The notes: generated by a model from the letters alone, not told the origin. Positions 26,794-37,732 are shown, counted from the first letter of the stretch. The stretch: 64,000 nt of DNA from DASPNH01 sp035626675 (GCA_035626675.1 DASPNH010000207.1:1-64000); one strand, 5' to 3'. A program made the numbers and translations.

Positions 26794-27513
26794 ATGAATA
26801 CCACGAACGAGCGAGTGAGCGTTCCCGTTTCCGGCGCTTCGATGCCCGCGTACCTGTCACGCCCGGAGGATGCCGGCAACTATCCTGGCGTCATCCTGTT
26901 TCAAGAGATCTTCGGCGTGAACCGTCACATCCGCGCCGTGGCCGATCGCATCGCGGCCGAAGGGTACGTGGTGTTGGCGCCCGAACCGTTCCATCGCACC
27001 GCGCCCGGGATCGAGCTCGGTTACGACCCGGCCGGTCTCGGCAAGGGCATCGAGCTGATGCAGAAGGTCAAACCCGAGGAGCTGCTCGCCGACATTCACG
27101 GCGCCCACGACTACCTGAAGGGCCGAGCCGACGTCGGCGGCAAGGGCATCGGCGTCATGGGCTTCTGTTTCGGCGGCCACCTGACCTACCTGACCGCAGG
27201 GGAGGTGCCCGTGGCAGCGGCCGCCAGCTTCTATGGCGGTGGCATCGCCAGCACGCCGGCGACCCTGGACCGGACCAGCAACATCAAGGGAAAGATCCTG
27301 TGCTTCTTCGGCGAGAACGACGGCTACATTCCCATGTCCGACGTCGAGAAGATCCGCACGGCCCTGAAGGATGCAGGTGTCCGGCACGAGGTCCACGTCT
27401 ACCCGAATGTGGGTCACGGCTTCTTCTGCGACGAGCGGCCCGACTACGACGCGAAATCGGCGGCCGATGCATGGCAGCGCGTGACCGCGCTTTTTAAGGA
27501 AGAACTAAGCTGA
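26794..27513 (+). CDS. Dienelactone hydrolase family protein
   Basis: A 239-residue alpha/beta hydrolase closely resembling carboxymethylenebutenolidase. The cysteine nucleophile is in GVMGFCFGGH, the activating Glu in LFQEIFGV, the acid in FFGENDGYIP and the histidine in VGHGFFCDERPDY. All lie at the usual places for this 230-250-residue family. It normally opens dienelactones in chlorocatechol breakdown, but many relatives act on other esters; no catechol genes are nearby. ATG 26794 follows CAGGAGG. It diverges from the LLM/enoyl-CoA hydratase operon. Confidence 0.88.
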   Translation: MNTTNERVSVPVSGASMPAYLSRPEDAGNYPGVILFQEIFGVNRHIRAVADRIAAEGYVVLAPEPFHRTAPGIELGYDPAGLGKGIELMQKVKPEELLADIHGAHDYLKGRADVGGKGIGVMGFCFGGHLTYLTAGEVPVAAAASFYGGGIASTPATLDRTSNIKGKILCFFGENDGYIPMSDVEKIRTALKDAGVRHEVHVYPNVGHGFFCDERPDYDAKSAADAWQRVTALFKEELS

Positions 27514-27592
27514 AAATCGTCAGCTTCCTGCGCCGGGATGCGGCAATTGCTGCTGACTCGTGCGTCGCCGCTCTGCTATGTATGGCGGGCTC

Positions 27593-28840
27593 ATGAGAAA
27601 ACCCGTCCATCGTACCGTTCGCGCTGCAGCAGCTTGGATGCTGCAGATCCTTGCTTTCCTGACCGCTGCCGTCATCGCGGCGGCAGGCGCTCGGTCGGCT
27701 CACGCGGCCCTGAACATCGAGGTGGTCAGCGGCGATCAGATCGGGGAGGGGTTCAACGATCCCACTCCGGTCGCACCGGTGGGAGGCAACCCGGGCACCA
27801 CGCTCGGCGCACAGCGCATGTTCGCGCTGCAGTACGCGGCCGATGCCTGGGGCGCCAGACTCAACGGCACGGTCACCGTCGTCATCGGCGCGAGTTTCGA
27901 TCCGCTCTTCGGCAATGCCAACACCGCGATACTCGGCAGCGCCTCTCCCGATACGGTTCACCTCAGCCGCAGCACGCTTCCCGTGCCCGGCGTGCCGCTC
28001 AACGACGTATGGTATTCGGCCGCGCTCTTCAGTCAGTTCCGCGGCGTGGATGCCAACGATTCGCTACAGGAAGAGCGGCCGGAGGTCGAAGCGCAGTTCA
28101 ACAGCTCGGTGGACAATCAGCAGGTTCTCGGCACGATCGATTTCTACTACGGCCTGGACGGCAGCCGGGGAACCGACGTCGACTTTCTCAGCGTCGCATT
28201 GCACGAGATCGCTCACGGCCTCGGCTTTCTCGACCTGATCGACCCGTCCAGCGGGTCCCTGTTCGATCCGCCGCCCGGCGGTGACCCACTTCCCGATGCG
28301 TACTCGCGCTGGCTGGAGGATCCGACCGTCGCGCCCAAGCAGCTCACGCAGATGAACGACCAGCAGCGCAAGCTGGCGATCCTCAACGGTCCGGATCTGC
28401 TGTGGGCGGGACCGAACGTCAAGGCGAACAGCGCATACCTGACCAAGGCCAGGAAGACGGACGGCCGGGTGCAGATGTACGCACCCGCTTCCTATCAGGC
28501 CGGCTCTTCGGTCGCGCACTTCGATACCAACGTGGAGCCCAACGAGCTGATGGAACCTTTCGCGACCAGCGGGATCCGCGATCTTCGCCTGACGGTCCAG
28601 CTGTTCAGGGACCTCGGCTATTCAACCGTCGACATCCCGCGCTGCGGCGACTCCAACGACGACTCGGCCATCACCAGCGTGGACGCGCTGGTCAACCTGC
28701 GTTCGGCAGTCGGCATCGCCTCGTGCAGCGAGATCGTGTGCGACGTCAATCTGAGCGGCGCCATCACGGCGGCCGATTCGCTCACGACGCTGAAGGCCGC
28801 CGTCGGGATCGCGATCGCGCTGAACTGCCCGCTCTCCTAG
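27593..28840 (+). CDS. Secreted zinc metalloprotease with C-terminal dockerin-like module
   Basis: A 415-residue exported protein with a long signal peptide (cleavage near SAHAAL, residue ~37). The zincin motif HEIAHGLGF near residue 205 provides two zinc histidines and the catalytic Glu; the third ligand expected at HExxHxxGxx(H/D) is not canonical here (GFLD), so Asp may serve. The rest of the catalytic part contains DVDFLSVAL before the motif and a NELMEPF turn resembling the met-turn region. The last 65 residues (CGDSNDDSAITSVDAL...CDVNLSGAITAADSL) form the same dockerin-like module as in the gene at 20659-22212. ATG 27593 is chosen for the signal peptide. Confidence 0.82.
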   Translation: MRKPVHRTVRAAAAWMLQILAFLTAAVIAAAGARSAHAALNIEVVSGDQIGEGFNDPTPVAPVGGNPGTTLGAQRMFALQYAADAWGARLNGTVTVVIGASFDPLFGNANTAILGSASPDTVHLSRSTLPVPGVPLNDVWYSAALFSQFRGVDANDSLQEERPEVEAQFNSSVDNQQVLGTIDFYYGLDGSRGTDVDFLSVALHEIAHGLGFLDLIDPSSGSLFDPPPGGDPLPDAYSRWLEDPTVAPKQLTQMNDQQRKLAILNGPDLLWAGPNVKANSAYLTKARKTDGRVQMYAPASYQAGSSVAHFDTNVEPNELMEPFATSGIRDLRLTVQLFRDLGYSTVDIPRCGDSNDDSAITSVDALVNLRSAVGIASCSEIVCDVNLSGAITAADSLTTLKAAVGIAIALNCPLS

Positions 28841-28920
28841 CGCCGGCGCCGGAGCGACAGACAGCGCAGGCTTTGGTGACGCGTGCCGGCCGCGTCCAGC
28901 GCTGAACGCGCCACCGCGAG

Positions 28921-28942
28921 CACACTCCTTCGGTCGAGTGTG
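28921..28942. terminator. Weak hairpin between convergent genes
   Basis: CACACTC (28921-28927) pairs with GAGTGTG (28936-28942) around an eight-base loop, immediately before the stop of the Rieske gene. No T-run follows on either strand. Confidence 0.35.
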
Positions 28943-28943
28943 G

Positions 28944-29291
28944 TCATTCCGCGATGGTGACGACGATGTCGCCGTCCTCGATCTCCACGTTCAGCGCGCG
29001 CAGGAACTCGCCCGATGGCGGGCCGCCAATGCACAGACCCGAATCGATCCGGTAGAGAGCTCCGTGGGTGGCGCACTGGATGTAGCAGCGGTCGCGCGAC
29101 AGGAAGCGATTCTCGACCCAGTCCATCGTCATCGGGATATGGCGGCATTCGTTGCGGTAGGCGAAGAGCTTTCCCTGATAGCGGATGACGAAGCCTTCGC
29201 GCGGCGCCGAGGGGGTATTGAACGTGAACTTCGCCGTCTCCTTCTCGCCGAGCGCGTCGGCCCTGCACACGATGATGCGTTGCTCGCCCAC
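28944..29291 (-). CDS. Rieske [2Fe-2S] ferredoxin-like protein
   Basis: A 115-residue single-domain Rieske protein. The cluster ligands are in ECRHIPMTMDW (C-x-H) and CATHGALY (C-x2-H), separated by 22 residues, somewhat longer than usual. No signal peptide or membrane anchor is seen, so it is a soluble electron carrier or a small oxygenase ferredoxin. Start is GTG 29291; an overlapping ATG is out of frame. It diverges from the lipase maturation factor gene with only 34 bases between the starts. Confidence 0.88.
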   Translation of the reverse strand: MGEQRIIVCRADALGEKETAKFTFNTPSAPREGFVIRYQGKLFAYRNECRHIPMTMDWVENRFLSRDRCYIQCATHGALYRIDSGLCIGGPPSGEFLRALNVEIEDGDIVVTIAE

Positions 29292-29325
29292 ATCCGATAG
29301 CTAACAGCGCAGGTCCGGCAATCCA

Positions 29326-30849
29326 ATGCCCGCGCTCGGTACGAACAGGCCTGGCTATGCCAGCGTGGGTTGGCTCCTTTCGCGCGGCGTGGCGCTCGTG
29401 TACCTGGTCGCGTTCGCGTCGCTGGCCGTGCAGATCCAGGGGCTGTACGGCAGCGACGGCATCCTGCCGATCTCCTCCTACCTGGAATGGCTGCGCGGAC
29501 GCGGCGGACCAGAAGTATGGCAGTCGTATCCGAGCCTGCTATGGCTCGGTCATGGCGATGCGGCGCTCGCCGCGTTTTGCTGGAGCGGCATCTTCGCCTC
29601 GCTGGCCTGGCTCGCCGGCTTCCTGCCGCTCGCGGCGGCGTCGATCTGCTGGGTGCTGTACCTGTCGCTGTTCGTGGTCGGCCGCGTCTTTCTCAGCTTC
29701 CAGTGGGACATCCTGCTGCTGGAGGCCGGCTTCCTGGCGATCTTCCTGCAGCCGACGGTGATTCGAGAGAGCTTCTCGAAGCCGCGCGAGCGTTCCGACA
29801 TCGTGATCGTGCTGTTTCGCTGGCTGCTCTTCCGGCTGATGTTCGCTTCGGGTGCGGTCAAGCTCCTGAGCGACGATCCGGTGTGGTGGAACCTGACGGC
29901 GCTCGAATACCACTACTGGACACAGCCGCTGCCGACCTGGACCGCCTGGCATGCGCATCATCTGCCGGGATGGTTCCACCGCATCTGTACGGGCGCCATG
30001 TTCGCCGTCGAGCTGGTGGTGCCGTTCTTCGTGTTCGGACCGCGCCGGCCGCGCCTGCTGGCGTTCGCGCCGCTGGTGCTCCTGCAGCTGGCGATCGCCG
30101 CAACCGGAAACTACACGTTCTTCAACCTTCTGACGCTCGTTCTTTGCGTCTCGGTGCTGGACGACGCCGCACTGCCGCGCTGGTTGCGTGCGCGCCCGTC
30201 GGCGGATGACGTTCGCGGGCTGTGGATGTCGGCGACCGAACCGGCCTCACGCAGCGTGCGCGACTCGCTGGCTTCGGCGTTCCGAGTTGCCGGGCGCGGC
30301 GTAGCCATCGTGCTGGCTCTGACGCTGGCCGCCTGCGGCGGCGCGCAGATGATGGCGCGCCTCGGGCAAGGCACGCGCATCCCGTGGCCGATCGCTCGCA
30401 TGACCGAAGCGGTCGCACCGTATCACCTCACCAGCAGCTACGGCTTGTTCGCGATGATGACGCGCCAGCGGCCCGAGATCGTCCTGGAGGGCAGCCGCGA
30501 CGGGCAGCAATGGACTGCGTACGAGTTTCGCTGGAAGCCGGGAGACGTCACGCGAGCGCCGGCGTTCGTGCAGCCTCATCAGCCGCGTCTGGACTGGCAG
30601 ATGTGGTTCGCCGCGCTCGGCGACTATCGCCGCAACCTCTGGCTTATCGAGCTGCAGCGGCGCCTTCTGGAGGGATCGCCGCCGGTGATTGCGCTGCTCG
30701 ACCGCGACCCGTTCGCCGGTGATCCTCCGCGGCACGTACGGGCCATGCTCTACGAGTACCGGTTCACCGATCCGCAAACGCGGCGTTCGACCGGCGCCTG
30801 GTGGACGCGTCAGCTGCTGCGGCAATACTCGCCGACGCAATCGCGCTGA
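29326..30849 (+). CDS. Lipase maturation factor family membrane protein
   Basis: A 507-residue multi-pass protein of the LMF1/LMF2 family. Family stretches are clear: LAVQIQGLYGSDGILPI, FLSFQWDILLLEAGFLAIFL, FRLMFASGAVKLLSDDPVWW, LTALEYHYWTQPLPTW and TGNYTFFNLLT. At least eight membrane segments alternate with short loops, and a ~150-residue soluble tail follows. In animals LMF1 helps fold lipases in the ER; the bacterial role is unknown but may concern exported lipases or disulfides. The soluble tail carries PAWxxYEFRWKPGD-like sequence (TAYEFRWKPGDV), also typical of the family. Confidence 0.9.
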   Translation: MPALGTNRPGYASVGWLLSRGVALVYLVAFASLAVQIQGLYGSDGILPISSYLEWLRGRGGPEVWQSYPSLLWLGHGDAALAAFCWSGIFASLAWLAGFLPLAAASICWVLYLSLFVVGRVFLSFQWDILLLEAGFLAIFLQPTVIRESFSKPRERSDIVIVLFRWLLFRLMFASGAVKLLSDDPVWWNLTALEYHYWTQPLPTWTAWHAHHLPGWFHRICTGAMFAVELVVPFFVFGPRRPRLLAFAPLVLLQLAIAATGNYTFFNLLTLVLCVSVLDDAALPRWLRARPSADDVRGLWMSATEPASRSVRDSLASAFRVAGRGVAIVLALTLAACGGAQMMARLGQGTRIPWPIARMTEAVAPYHLTSSYGLFAMMTRQRPEIVLEGSRDGQQWTAYEFRWKPGDVTRAPAFVQPHQPRLDWQMWFAALGDYRRNLWLIELQRRLLEGSPPVIALLDRDPFAGDPPRHVRAMLYEYRFTDPQTRRSTGAWWTRQLLRQYSPTQSR

Positions 30850-30931
30850 CGTTGTTTCGACGGCGAGCGCTGCTATGGAGCGCGGCGACGTCATGCACGA
30901 CCGCGGCTACGCTGCCGACTGGAGGACCCCG

Positions 30932-31570
30932 ATGGACGCCGACCACCTGCTCACCACGACACGTTCCGTGCGCAAACGCCTCGACTATTCGCGTCCGATC
31001 GCGCCCGAGCTGATCCAGGAATGCATCGACATCGCCATCCAGGCACCGACGGGCTCGAACCAGCAGACCTGGTCGTTCCTGGTCGTCACCGATGCCGACA
31101 AGAAAAAGAAGCTCGCGGACTTGTACCGGCGCGGCTTCGAGCTGTATGCGCAGATGCCGCGCGAGGAGCGCCCTGCCGAGGATTTGCGACAGCAGCAGAT
31201 GCCGCGAGTCGTCGACTCCGCGATGTATCTTGCCCAGACGATGGAGCAGGCGCCCGTCTTCCTCATCCCGTGCATCGAAGGACGTTTCGAGGAGCTGCCG
31301 CAGTTCGCGCAGGCATCCATGTACGGCTCGATTCTTCCGGCGGTATGGTCGTTCATGCTCGCGGCACGCGCGCGCGGGCTGGGATCGGCATGGACCACCA
31401 TCCATCTGATGTTCGAAGCGGAGGCCGCCGAGATCCTCGGCATTCCCAAGACCGTCACGCAGGCCGCGCTGCTGCCCGTTGCGTATTTCACCGGCGACGA
31501 CTTCAAGCCCGCCAAGCGCATCCCTTCGCGGGAGATCACCTACTGGAACAGCTGGGGCAACAAGCGCTGA
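30932..31570 (+). CDS. Nitroreductase family protein
   Basis: A 212-residue FMN-dependent nitroreductase. Conserved points are RSVRKRLDYSRPI near the start, the FMN-contact segment APTGSNQQTWSFLVV, a central helix with LPQFAQASMYGSILPAVWSFMLAARARGLGSAW (split: SMYGSILPAVWSFM, ARARGLGSAWT) and PVAYFTGDDFKPAKR near the end. ATG 30932 is chosen because GGAGG lies seven bases upstream; earlier ATGs in frame lack one. It follows the lipase maturation factor by 82 bases. Substrate unknown. Confidence 0.88.
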   Translation: MDADHLLTTTRSVRKRLDYSRPIAPELIQECIDIAIQAPTGSNQQTWSFLVVTDADKKKKLADLYRRGFELYAQMPREERPAEDLRQQQMPRVVDSAMYLAQTMEQAPVFLIPCIEGRFEELPQFAQASMYGSILPAVWSFMLAARARGLGSAWTTIHLMFEAEAAEILGIPKTVTQAALLPVAYFTGDDFKPAKRIPSREITYWNSWGNKR

Positions 31571-31591
31571 GGCCGCCGTACGACAATCATG

Positions 31592-31637
31592 AAAATGGGG
31601 CAGACACCTTTGCGGAAAAGGTGCCTTACCCCTTTTT
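31592..31637. terminator. Bidirectional terminator between nitroreductase and MFS genes
   Basis: CACCTTT (31605-31611) pairs with AAAGGTG (31617-31623), extended by GGGG (31597-31600) with CCCC (31629-31632). AAAA precedes and TTTTT follows, so it can act on both the plus-strand nitroreductase and the convergent transporter. Confidence 0.82.
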
Positions 31638-31641
31638 GTCG

Positions 31642-33207
31642 CTAGCTTCGGCGCCCGCGGGCTGCTGCGGCGGCTGCGACCATCAGGGCCACCACGGCGG
31701 CGAACAGCAGCGCACCGAACAGGCCAAGCGCTGCACCGAGATCGGTCGGTACCAGGATCGCCCAGATGTTGGCGGTGATGTCGAAGGGTTCGCCCGGCGC
31801 CAGCTTGTGCTGACGCAGGACAGCCAGCAGCAGCATGACCGCCACGGCAACGGCCAGGCCCGCACCCGCGCCGATCAGTGCGCGCCGCATGAGCTCGGCG
31901 CGCGTCAGCACACGTGCCTGACTGGCTCCCTCGTCACCGCTCTCGAGCTCCGGCTCGCGCACGCCGATGGGTGAGAATCGTTGCAGCATCAGCATTCCGG
32001 GGATGCCGATGCCGATGGTGAAGAGAAAGAAATCGCGCCAGCCCATCGCGTCCACCATCACGCCGGTGATGGGGCCGGCCAGCAGGCGAGGCAGCGCGAA
32101 CAGGCTCGAGAACAGCGCGTACTGCGTGGCCGAGAAACGCTTCTGCGTCATGCGCAGGAGAAGCACGCTGAACGCCCCGGTTCCCATCCCGCTGGTCAGG
32201 CTTTCGAAGCCCATCGCCGCATACATCAGCGGGCGATTGGCACCGACCTCGGCGATCGCGACGTAGCCGGCATTGGACAGCACCTGCAGGATCCCGAACG
32301 CCCACAGCGCGTTTCCGAGTCCCATGGCAGTGGTCAGTATCCCGCCGAGGAACGTTCCGAGCAGCGTGGCGGTAAGGCCGATGGTCGCGGTTGCGATGCC
32401 GACGTCGAAATCGTCGAAGCCCGTCTGCACCAGGAATGGCCGCACGAGCGCGCCGCCGAGGTTGTCGGCGAGCTTGTAAAGGATCACGAACGCCAGCAGC
32501 TCGAGCGCGCGCGGTTTGGACAGAAAGCCGAGAAAGGGTTCCCACACCGCCGCCCGCAGCGAAGTCGGAGCGGGGTGCTGCTCGGTTTCGGGCCGCGGGG
32601 CCAGGACGGTCACCACCGCCATCGGCACATACAGCACTGCCAGGAAGACGAACACTGCCTGCCACGACCAGATGCCGGCCATCGTGATGGCCCAGCCTCC
32701 GGCCACGAACATGGCCGCACGATAGAGCGCGATGCGCGCGCCGACGGCCGCGCCCTGCTCCTGCGGTCGCAGGACCTCGACGGCGTAGGCGTCGATGGCG
32801 ATGTCCTGCGTCGCCGAAGCCAGCGCAATCGCCAGCGTCAGCGAGCCGACGACCCAGATCGCATCGGGACTGGCCGAAACTCCGGCCAGCGACAGCGTGG
32901 TCGCCAGCAGCGCGACCTGCGCCACCAGCGTCCAGCCGAGCTTGCGGCCCATGCCGGGCAGCGGGATCGCGTAGCGGTCCATCAATGGCGACCACAGGAA
33001 CTTGAAGCTCCATGGTGCCTGCACGAGCGTGAACAGCCCGATGACCTTGATGTCGACGCCTTCGCGCGCGAGCCAGGTGGGAATGGCGATCCAGACCAGC
33101 CCCAGCGGAAGTCCGGAGGAGAACGACAGCAGGCTGACCGATGCCGTTCGCCAGCTCCTGAGCGCGACGCCGACCGCGCGCCACGAAGACATCTTCTGCT
33201 CCGACAT
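31642..33207 (-). CDS. AmpG-like MFS transporter
   Basis: A 521-residue major-facilitator protein with about 12-14 hydrophobic segments. The first region SLLSFSSGLPLGLVWIAIPTWLAREGVDIKVIGLF (split: SSGLPLGLVWIAIPTWL, EGVDIKVIGLF) and WSFKFLWSPLMDRY closely follow the AmpG pattern, and TQDIAIDAYAVEVL is another AmpG-group marker. AmpG imports anhydro-muropeptides for cell-wall recycling; that substrate is inferred. The C-terminal extension with two additional helices is also seen in AmpG proteins. No amidase gene is nearby. Confidence 0.82.
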   Translation of the reverse strand: MSEQKMSSWRAVGVALRSWRTASVSLLSFSSGLPLGLVWIAIPTWLAREGVDIKVIGLFTLVQAPWSFKFLWSPLMDRYAIPLPGMGRKLGWTLVAQVALLATTLSLAGVSASPDAIWVVGSLTLAIALASATQDIAIDAYAVEVLRPQEQGAAVGARIALYRAAMFVAGGWAITMAGIWSWQAVFVFLAVLYVPMAVVTVLAPRPETEQHPAPTSLRAAVWEPFLGFLSKPRALELLAFVILYKLADNLGGALVRPFLVQTGFDDFDVGIATATIGLTATLLGTFLGGILTTAMGLGNALWAFGILQVLSNAGYVAIAEVGANRPLMYAAMGFESLTSGMGTGAFSVLLLRMTQKRFSATQYALFSSLFALPRLLAGPITGVMVDAMGWRDFFLFTIGIGIPGMLMLQRFSPIGVREPELESGDEGASQARVLTRAELMRRALIGAGAGLAVAVAVMLLLAVLRQHKLAPGEPFDITANIWAILVPTDLGAALGLFGALLFAAVVALMVAAAAAARGRRS

Positions 33208-33255
33208 TTCGGTGATCTCGCGGGGACGATCCGCTGCGGCAAAAAGCGGCCGTCC

Positions 33256-33561
33256 CTATTGCGCGCGTTCTTCGATCGAGGAGATGAAGTACCCCTTGTT
33301 CTGGAACGACAGATCCATCTCCCGCGTGGTCAGCTCCTTGTCCGAGTCGACCACGACCACGGCGGTCTGCGTAGGGTAATCCACGGTCGCGCTTCGCACC
33401 CCGGGAATGCTTTCGAGCGCCTCCTTGACCTCGACGGGACAGGACTCGCCGCACGTCATGCCTTCGACCCGAGCGCTGTAGGTCCTGGTCGGAGTGCTTG
33501 TCGCGCATGCGGCGGCAACCAGAAGCAGTGTCATAGGAAGGATGCGGTGCAGCGCTGTCAT
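33256..33561 (-). CDS. Heavy-metal-associated (HMA) domain lipoprotein
   Basis: A 101-residue exported protein with a lipoprotein-like signal (LPMTLLLVAAACA, Cys 19 as likely lipid site). The rest is one HMA ferredoxin-like domain: YSARVEGMTCGESCPVEVKEAL, then SIPGVRSATVDYPTQTAVVV. The metal motif reads C-x3-C (CGESC) instead of the usual C-x2-C, which may alter metal choice. The ATGA overlap with the upstream epoxide-hydrolase-like gene shows coupling. It could handle copper or mercury at the membrane; nothing nearby settles this. Confidence 0.78.
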   Translation of the reverse strand: MTALHRILPMTLLLVAAACATSTPTRTYSARVEGMTCGESCPVEVKEALESIPGVRSATVDYPTQTAVVVVDSDKELTTREMDLSFQNKGYFISSIEERAQ

Positions 33562-34445
33562 GTCAGGAACTCCAGCAGAAGCTGACTCACCCGGGCCGGT
33601 TCGTCCAGATGAGGCCAGTGTCCGGCATCGGCAAGGCGATGCACCCGCAGATCGGCGATCCATGGCTCGAGGCCTTCGGTCAGGCTGGAGCGGAGTGCGA
33701 AATCCCGCTCCCCCCAGATCACCATCGTCGGCGCCGTGATCTTGCGGACAGCTTCCATGGACCTGCGCGAGGAGGGACGCAGCGCGGCGCGGTAGTAGTT
33801 GATCGCGGCCGTCAGCGTGCCCGGCTGCAGCAGGGCCATCTTCTGGTGCAATGCCTCGTCGCGGGCGTAGGCGTCCCTGTTGTGCACGTGCTGCGCGATC
33901 ATGCGGTCGATGGCCTTGGCGTTGCCGGCGCGAATCAGCGCCTCGGGCAGCCACGGAATCTGGAAAAGCAGCATGTACCAGGAACGCTTCCATTGGTCCG
34001 TGGAGAACAGGTCGCGACGATACGTCGCCGGATGCGGCGAGTTGACGATGACCAGACGATCGACGCGCTCGGGCCGGTGCATCGCGACGTACCAGGCCAC
34101 GATGCCGCCCCAGTCATGCCCGACGATGCAGGCCTTGTCGGCGCCGGCATGGTCGATGATTCCTGCCACGTCCGAGACCAGCGTGTCGATGTCGTAGCTG
34201 GTCACGCCTGCCGGTTTTTCGGAGGTGTTGTAGCCGCGCATGTCGGGGGCGATGGCTTCCAGTCCCGCTGCCGCCAGCTCGGGAAGCTGGTAACGCCACG
34301 TGAACCAGAAATCGGGAAATCCGTGCAGCAGAACGACGGGACGGCCGCTGCCGGCGCGGACCAGATGGAGGCGGATACCACCGATCAACGCCTGCTCGTG
34401 ACGCCACGGGGTGTCGGTGCGCGCGTACGACGCATTGGTGGCCAT
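33558..34445 (-). CDS. Alpha/beta hydrolase, epoxide-hydrolase or haloalkane-dehalogenase type
   Basis: A 295-residue alpha/beta hydrolase. HGFPDFWFTWRYQLPELA contains the oxyanion HGFP motif, the nucleophile elbow is GHDWGG with Asp, and the catalytic His is in DAGHWPHLDEP. An Asp nucleophile in this sequence is the mark of soluble epoxide hydrolases and related dehalogenases rather than esterases. Acid region: VIWGERDFAL. ATG 34445 starts the conserved part with GGAG 11 bases upstream. The HMA lipoprotein gene follows with a four-base overlap. Confidence 0.85.
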   Translation of the reverse strand: MATNASYARTDTPWRHEQALIGGIRLHLVRAGSGRPVVLLHGFPDFWFTWRYQLPELAAAGLEAIAPDMRGYNTSEKPAGVTSYDIDTLVSDVAGIIDHAGADKACIVGHDWGGIVAWYVAMHRPERVDRLVIVNSPHPATYRRDLFSTDQWKRSWYMLLFQIPWLPEALIRAGNAKAIDRMIAQHVHNRDAYARDEALHQKMALLQPGTLTAAINYYRAALRPSSRRSMEAVRKITAPTMVIWGERDFALRSSLTEGLEPWIADLRVHRLADAGHWPHLDEPARVSQLLLEFLT

Positions 34446-34620
34446 CGGCGCGTTTTCTCCGAGGCGCGCACCCGGTTCAAGGCGCGAACCAAGGGACGAG
34501 CCCTTCCGAAAGCGACGCGACGCATCCGTTGCATGCCGCTCACACGTTCGGCGACGAAACTTCGGAGGTCGGACCTCGCAATAATTGTACCTGTCCCTTT
34601 TATTCGGGCATGAACGAATC

Positions 34621-35691
<1,071 letters not shown>

Positions 35692-35693
35692 AG

Positions 35694-36572
<879 letters not shown>

Positions 36573-36614
36573 GCCGGCGACCTTTCGCCGGCGGCGCCTG
36601 AGCCTTCTTCGACG

Positions 36615-37607
36615 ATGCTTGCGGCCATGACGCGCACGCTTCGGCGCCGGCTTTCGACGGTGGGGCCGGTTGCGCGGACGCGCCTTCGGCTGTGGCTGGA
36701 CCGCCAGTCGCAGCACCATGACGAGCTGGCACGCCAGGGCCTGCGCACGTTTCTCGACGACCCCGCCGCCCGGCTGACGTTCGAGCCCGTCTCGCAGCCG
36801 GAGGTCTCGGTGATCGTCGTGACGTTCGGTCGCGCCGAGCTCACGCTCGAATGTCTGCACGCGCTGCGCGCGCAGAAGGGCGCCAGTTTCGAGCTGATCG
36901 TCGTCGACAATGCCTCGTCCGATCGAACCGGCGAGCTGCTCGACCGTATCGACGGTGCCAGGATCGTGCGCAATCCGGCCAATCGTTACTTCGCGCCGGC
37001 GGTCAATCAGGCGGCCGCGGTGGCCGAGGGCCGTCACCTCCTGCTGCTCAACAACGACGCGGTGCTGTGGCCGGGATCCCTGGCCGCGATGCTCGCGGCG
37101 ATGGAAGAGTCCGATCGCGTCGGCGCCGTCGGTGCCAGGATCGTCGCGCGCAGCGGGCGCCTGCAAGAGGCGGGATCGATCGTGTTCTGCGACGGGTCGG
37201 CCATGGGCTACGGCCGCGGCGACGATCCGGAGGGAGGCGACTACGCGTTCCGCCGTCACGTCGACTACTGCTCGGCTGCGTGCCTGCTGGTGCGTCGCAG
37301 CTTGTTCGCCGACATCGGCGGGTTCGATCTTCGCTATCTGCCCGCCTACTACGAAGACGTCGACCTGTGCTTCGCGATCGCCGAGCGCGGATTCGTGGTG
37401 CTGTACGAGCCAGCGGCGGCGGTGACGCATGCCGAATTCGCCAGCTCATCCGCCGAGACCGCTGCCGCGCTGTGCAAGGTGAACCAGCCGACCTTTGCCG
37501 CTCGATGGATCGAAAGGCTGAAGGACGCGCCGAAGCCGGCGGCGAATTCCGCCTCGATTCGTGCACGCGAGCAGGCCCGGCGATTCCCGACCCGTGGCCG
37601 CAGCTGA
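36615..37607 (+). CDS. Family 2 glycosyltransferase
   Basis: A 330-residue GT-A glycosyltransferase, inverting type. A ~58-residue basic N-terminus precedes VSVIVVTFGRAELTLECL; the nucleotide-binding acid is in ELIVVDNASSDRT, the DxD equivalent in LLLLNNDAVLWPG, and a substrate loop GFDLRYLPAYYEDVDLCFAI carries the catalytic-base ED. It resembles rhamnosyl-type GT2 enzymes of polysaccharide synthesis. No other polysaccharide gene adjoins it. It follows the agu operon by 42 bases and might be co-transcribed. Confidence 0.88.
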   Translation: MLAAMTRTLRRRLSTVGPVARTRLRLWLDRQSQHHDELARQGLRTFLDDPAARLTFEPVSQPEVSVIVVTFGRAELTLECLHALRAQKGASFELIVVDNASSDRTGELLDRIDGARIVRNPANRYFAPAVNQAAAVAEGRHLLLLNNDAVLWPGSLAAMLAAMEESDRVGAVGARIVARSGRLQEAGSIVFCDGSAMGYGRGDDPEGGDYAFRRHVDYCSAACLLVRRSLFADIGGFDLRYLPAYYEDVDLCFAIAERGFVVLYEPAAAVTHAEFASSSAETAAALCKVNQPTFAARWIERLKDAPKPAANSASIRAREQARRFPTRGRS

Positions 37608-37732
37608 CGCACGGCCGATCGCAGGTGCGCGCGACCGTGCGAGGCTGTGCACCGCCTCGGTGCTCTCTTGTGCCTGGCTCTCTTCGGCGTCACTATCGAT
37701 TCGATGCACACGACCTGCAGCGGAGCCGCGCA

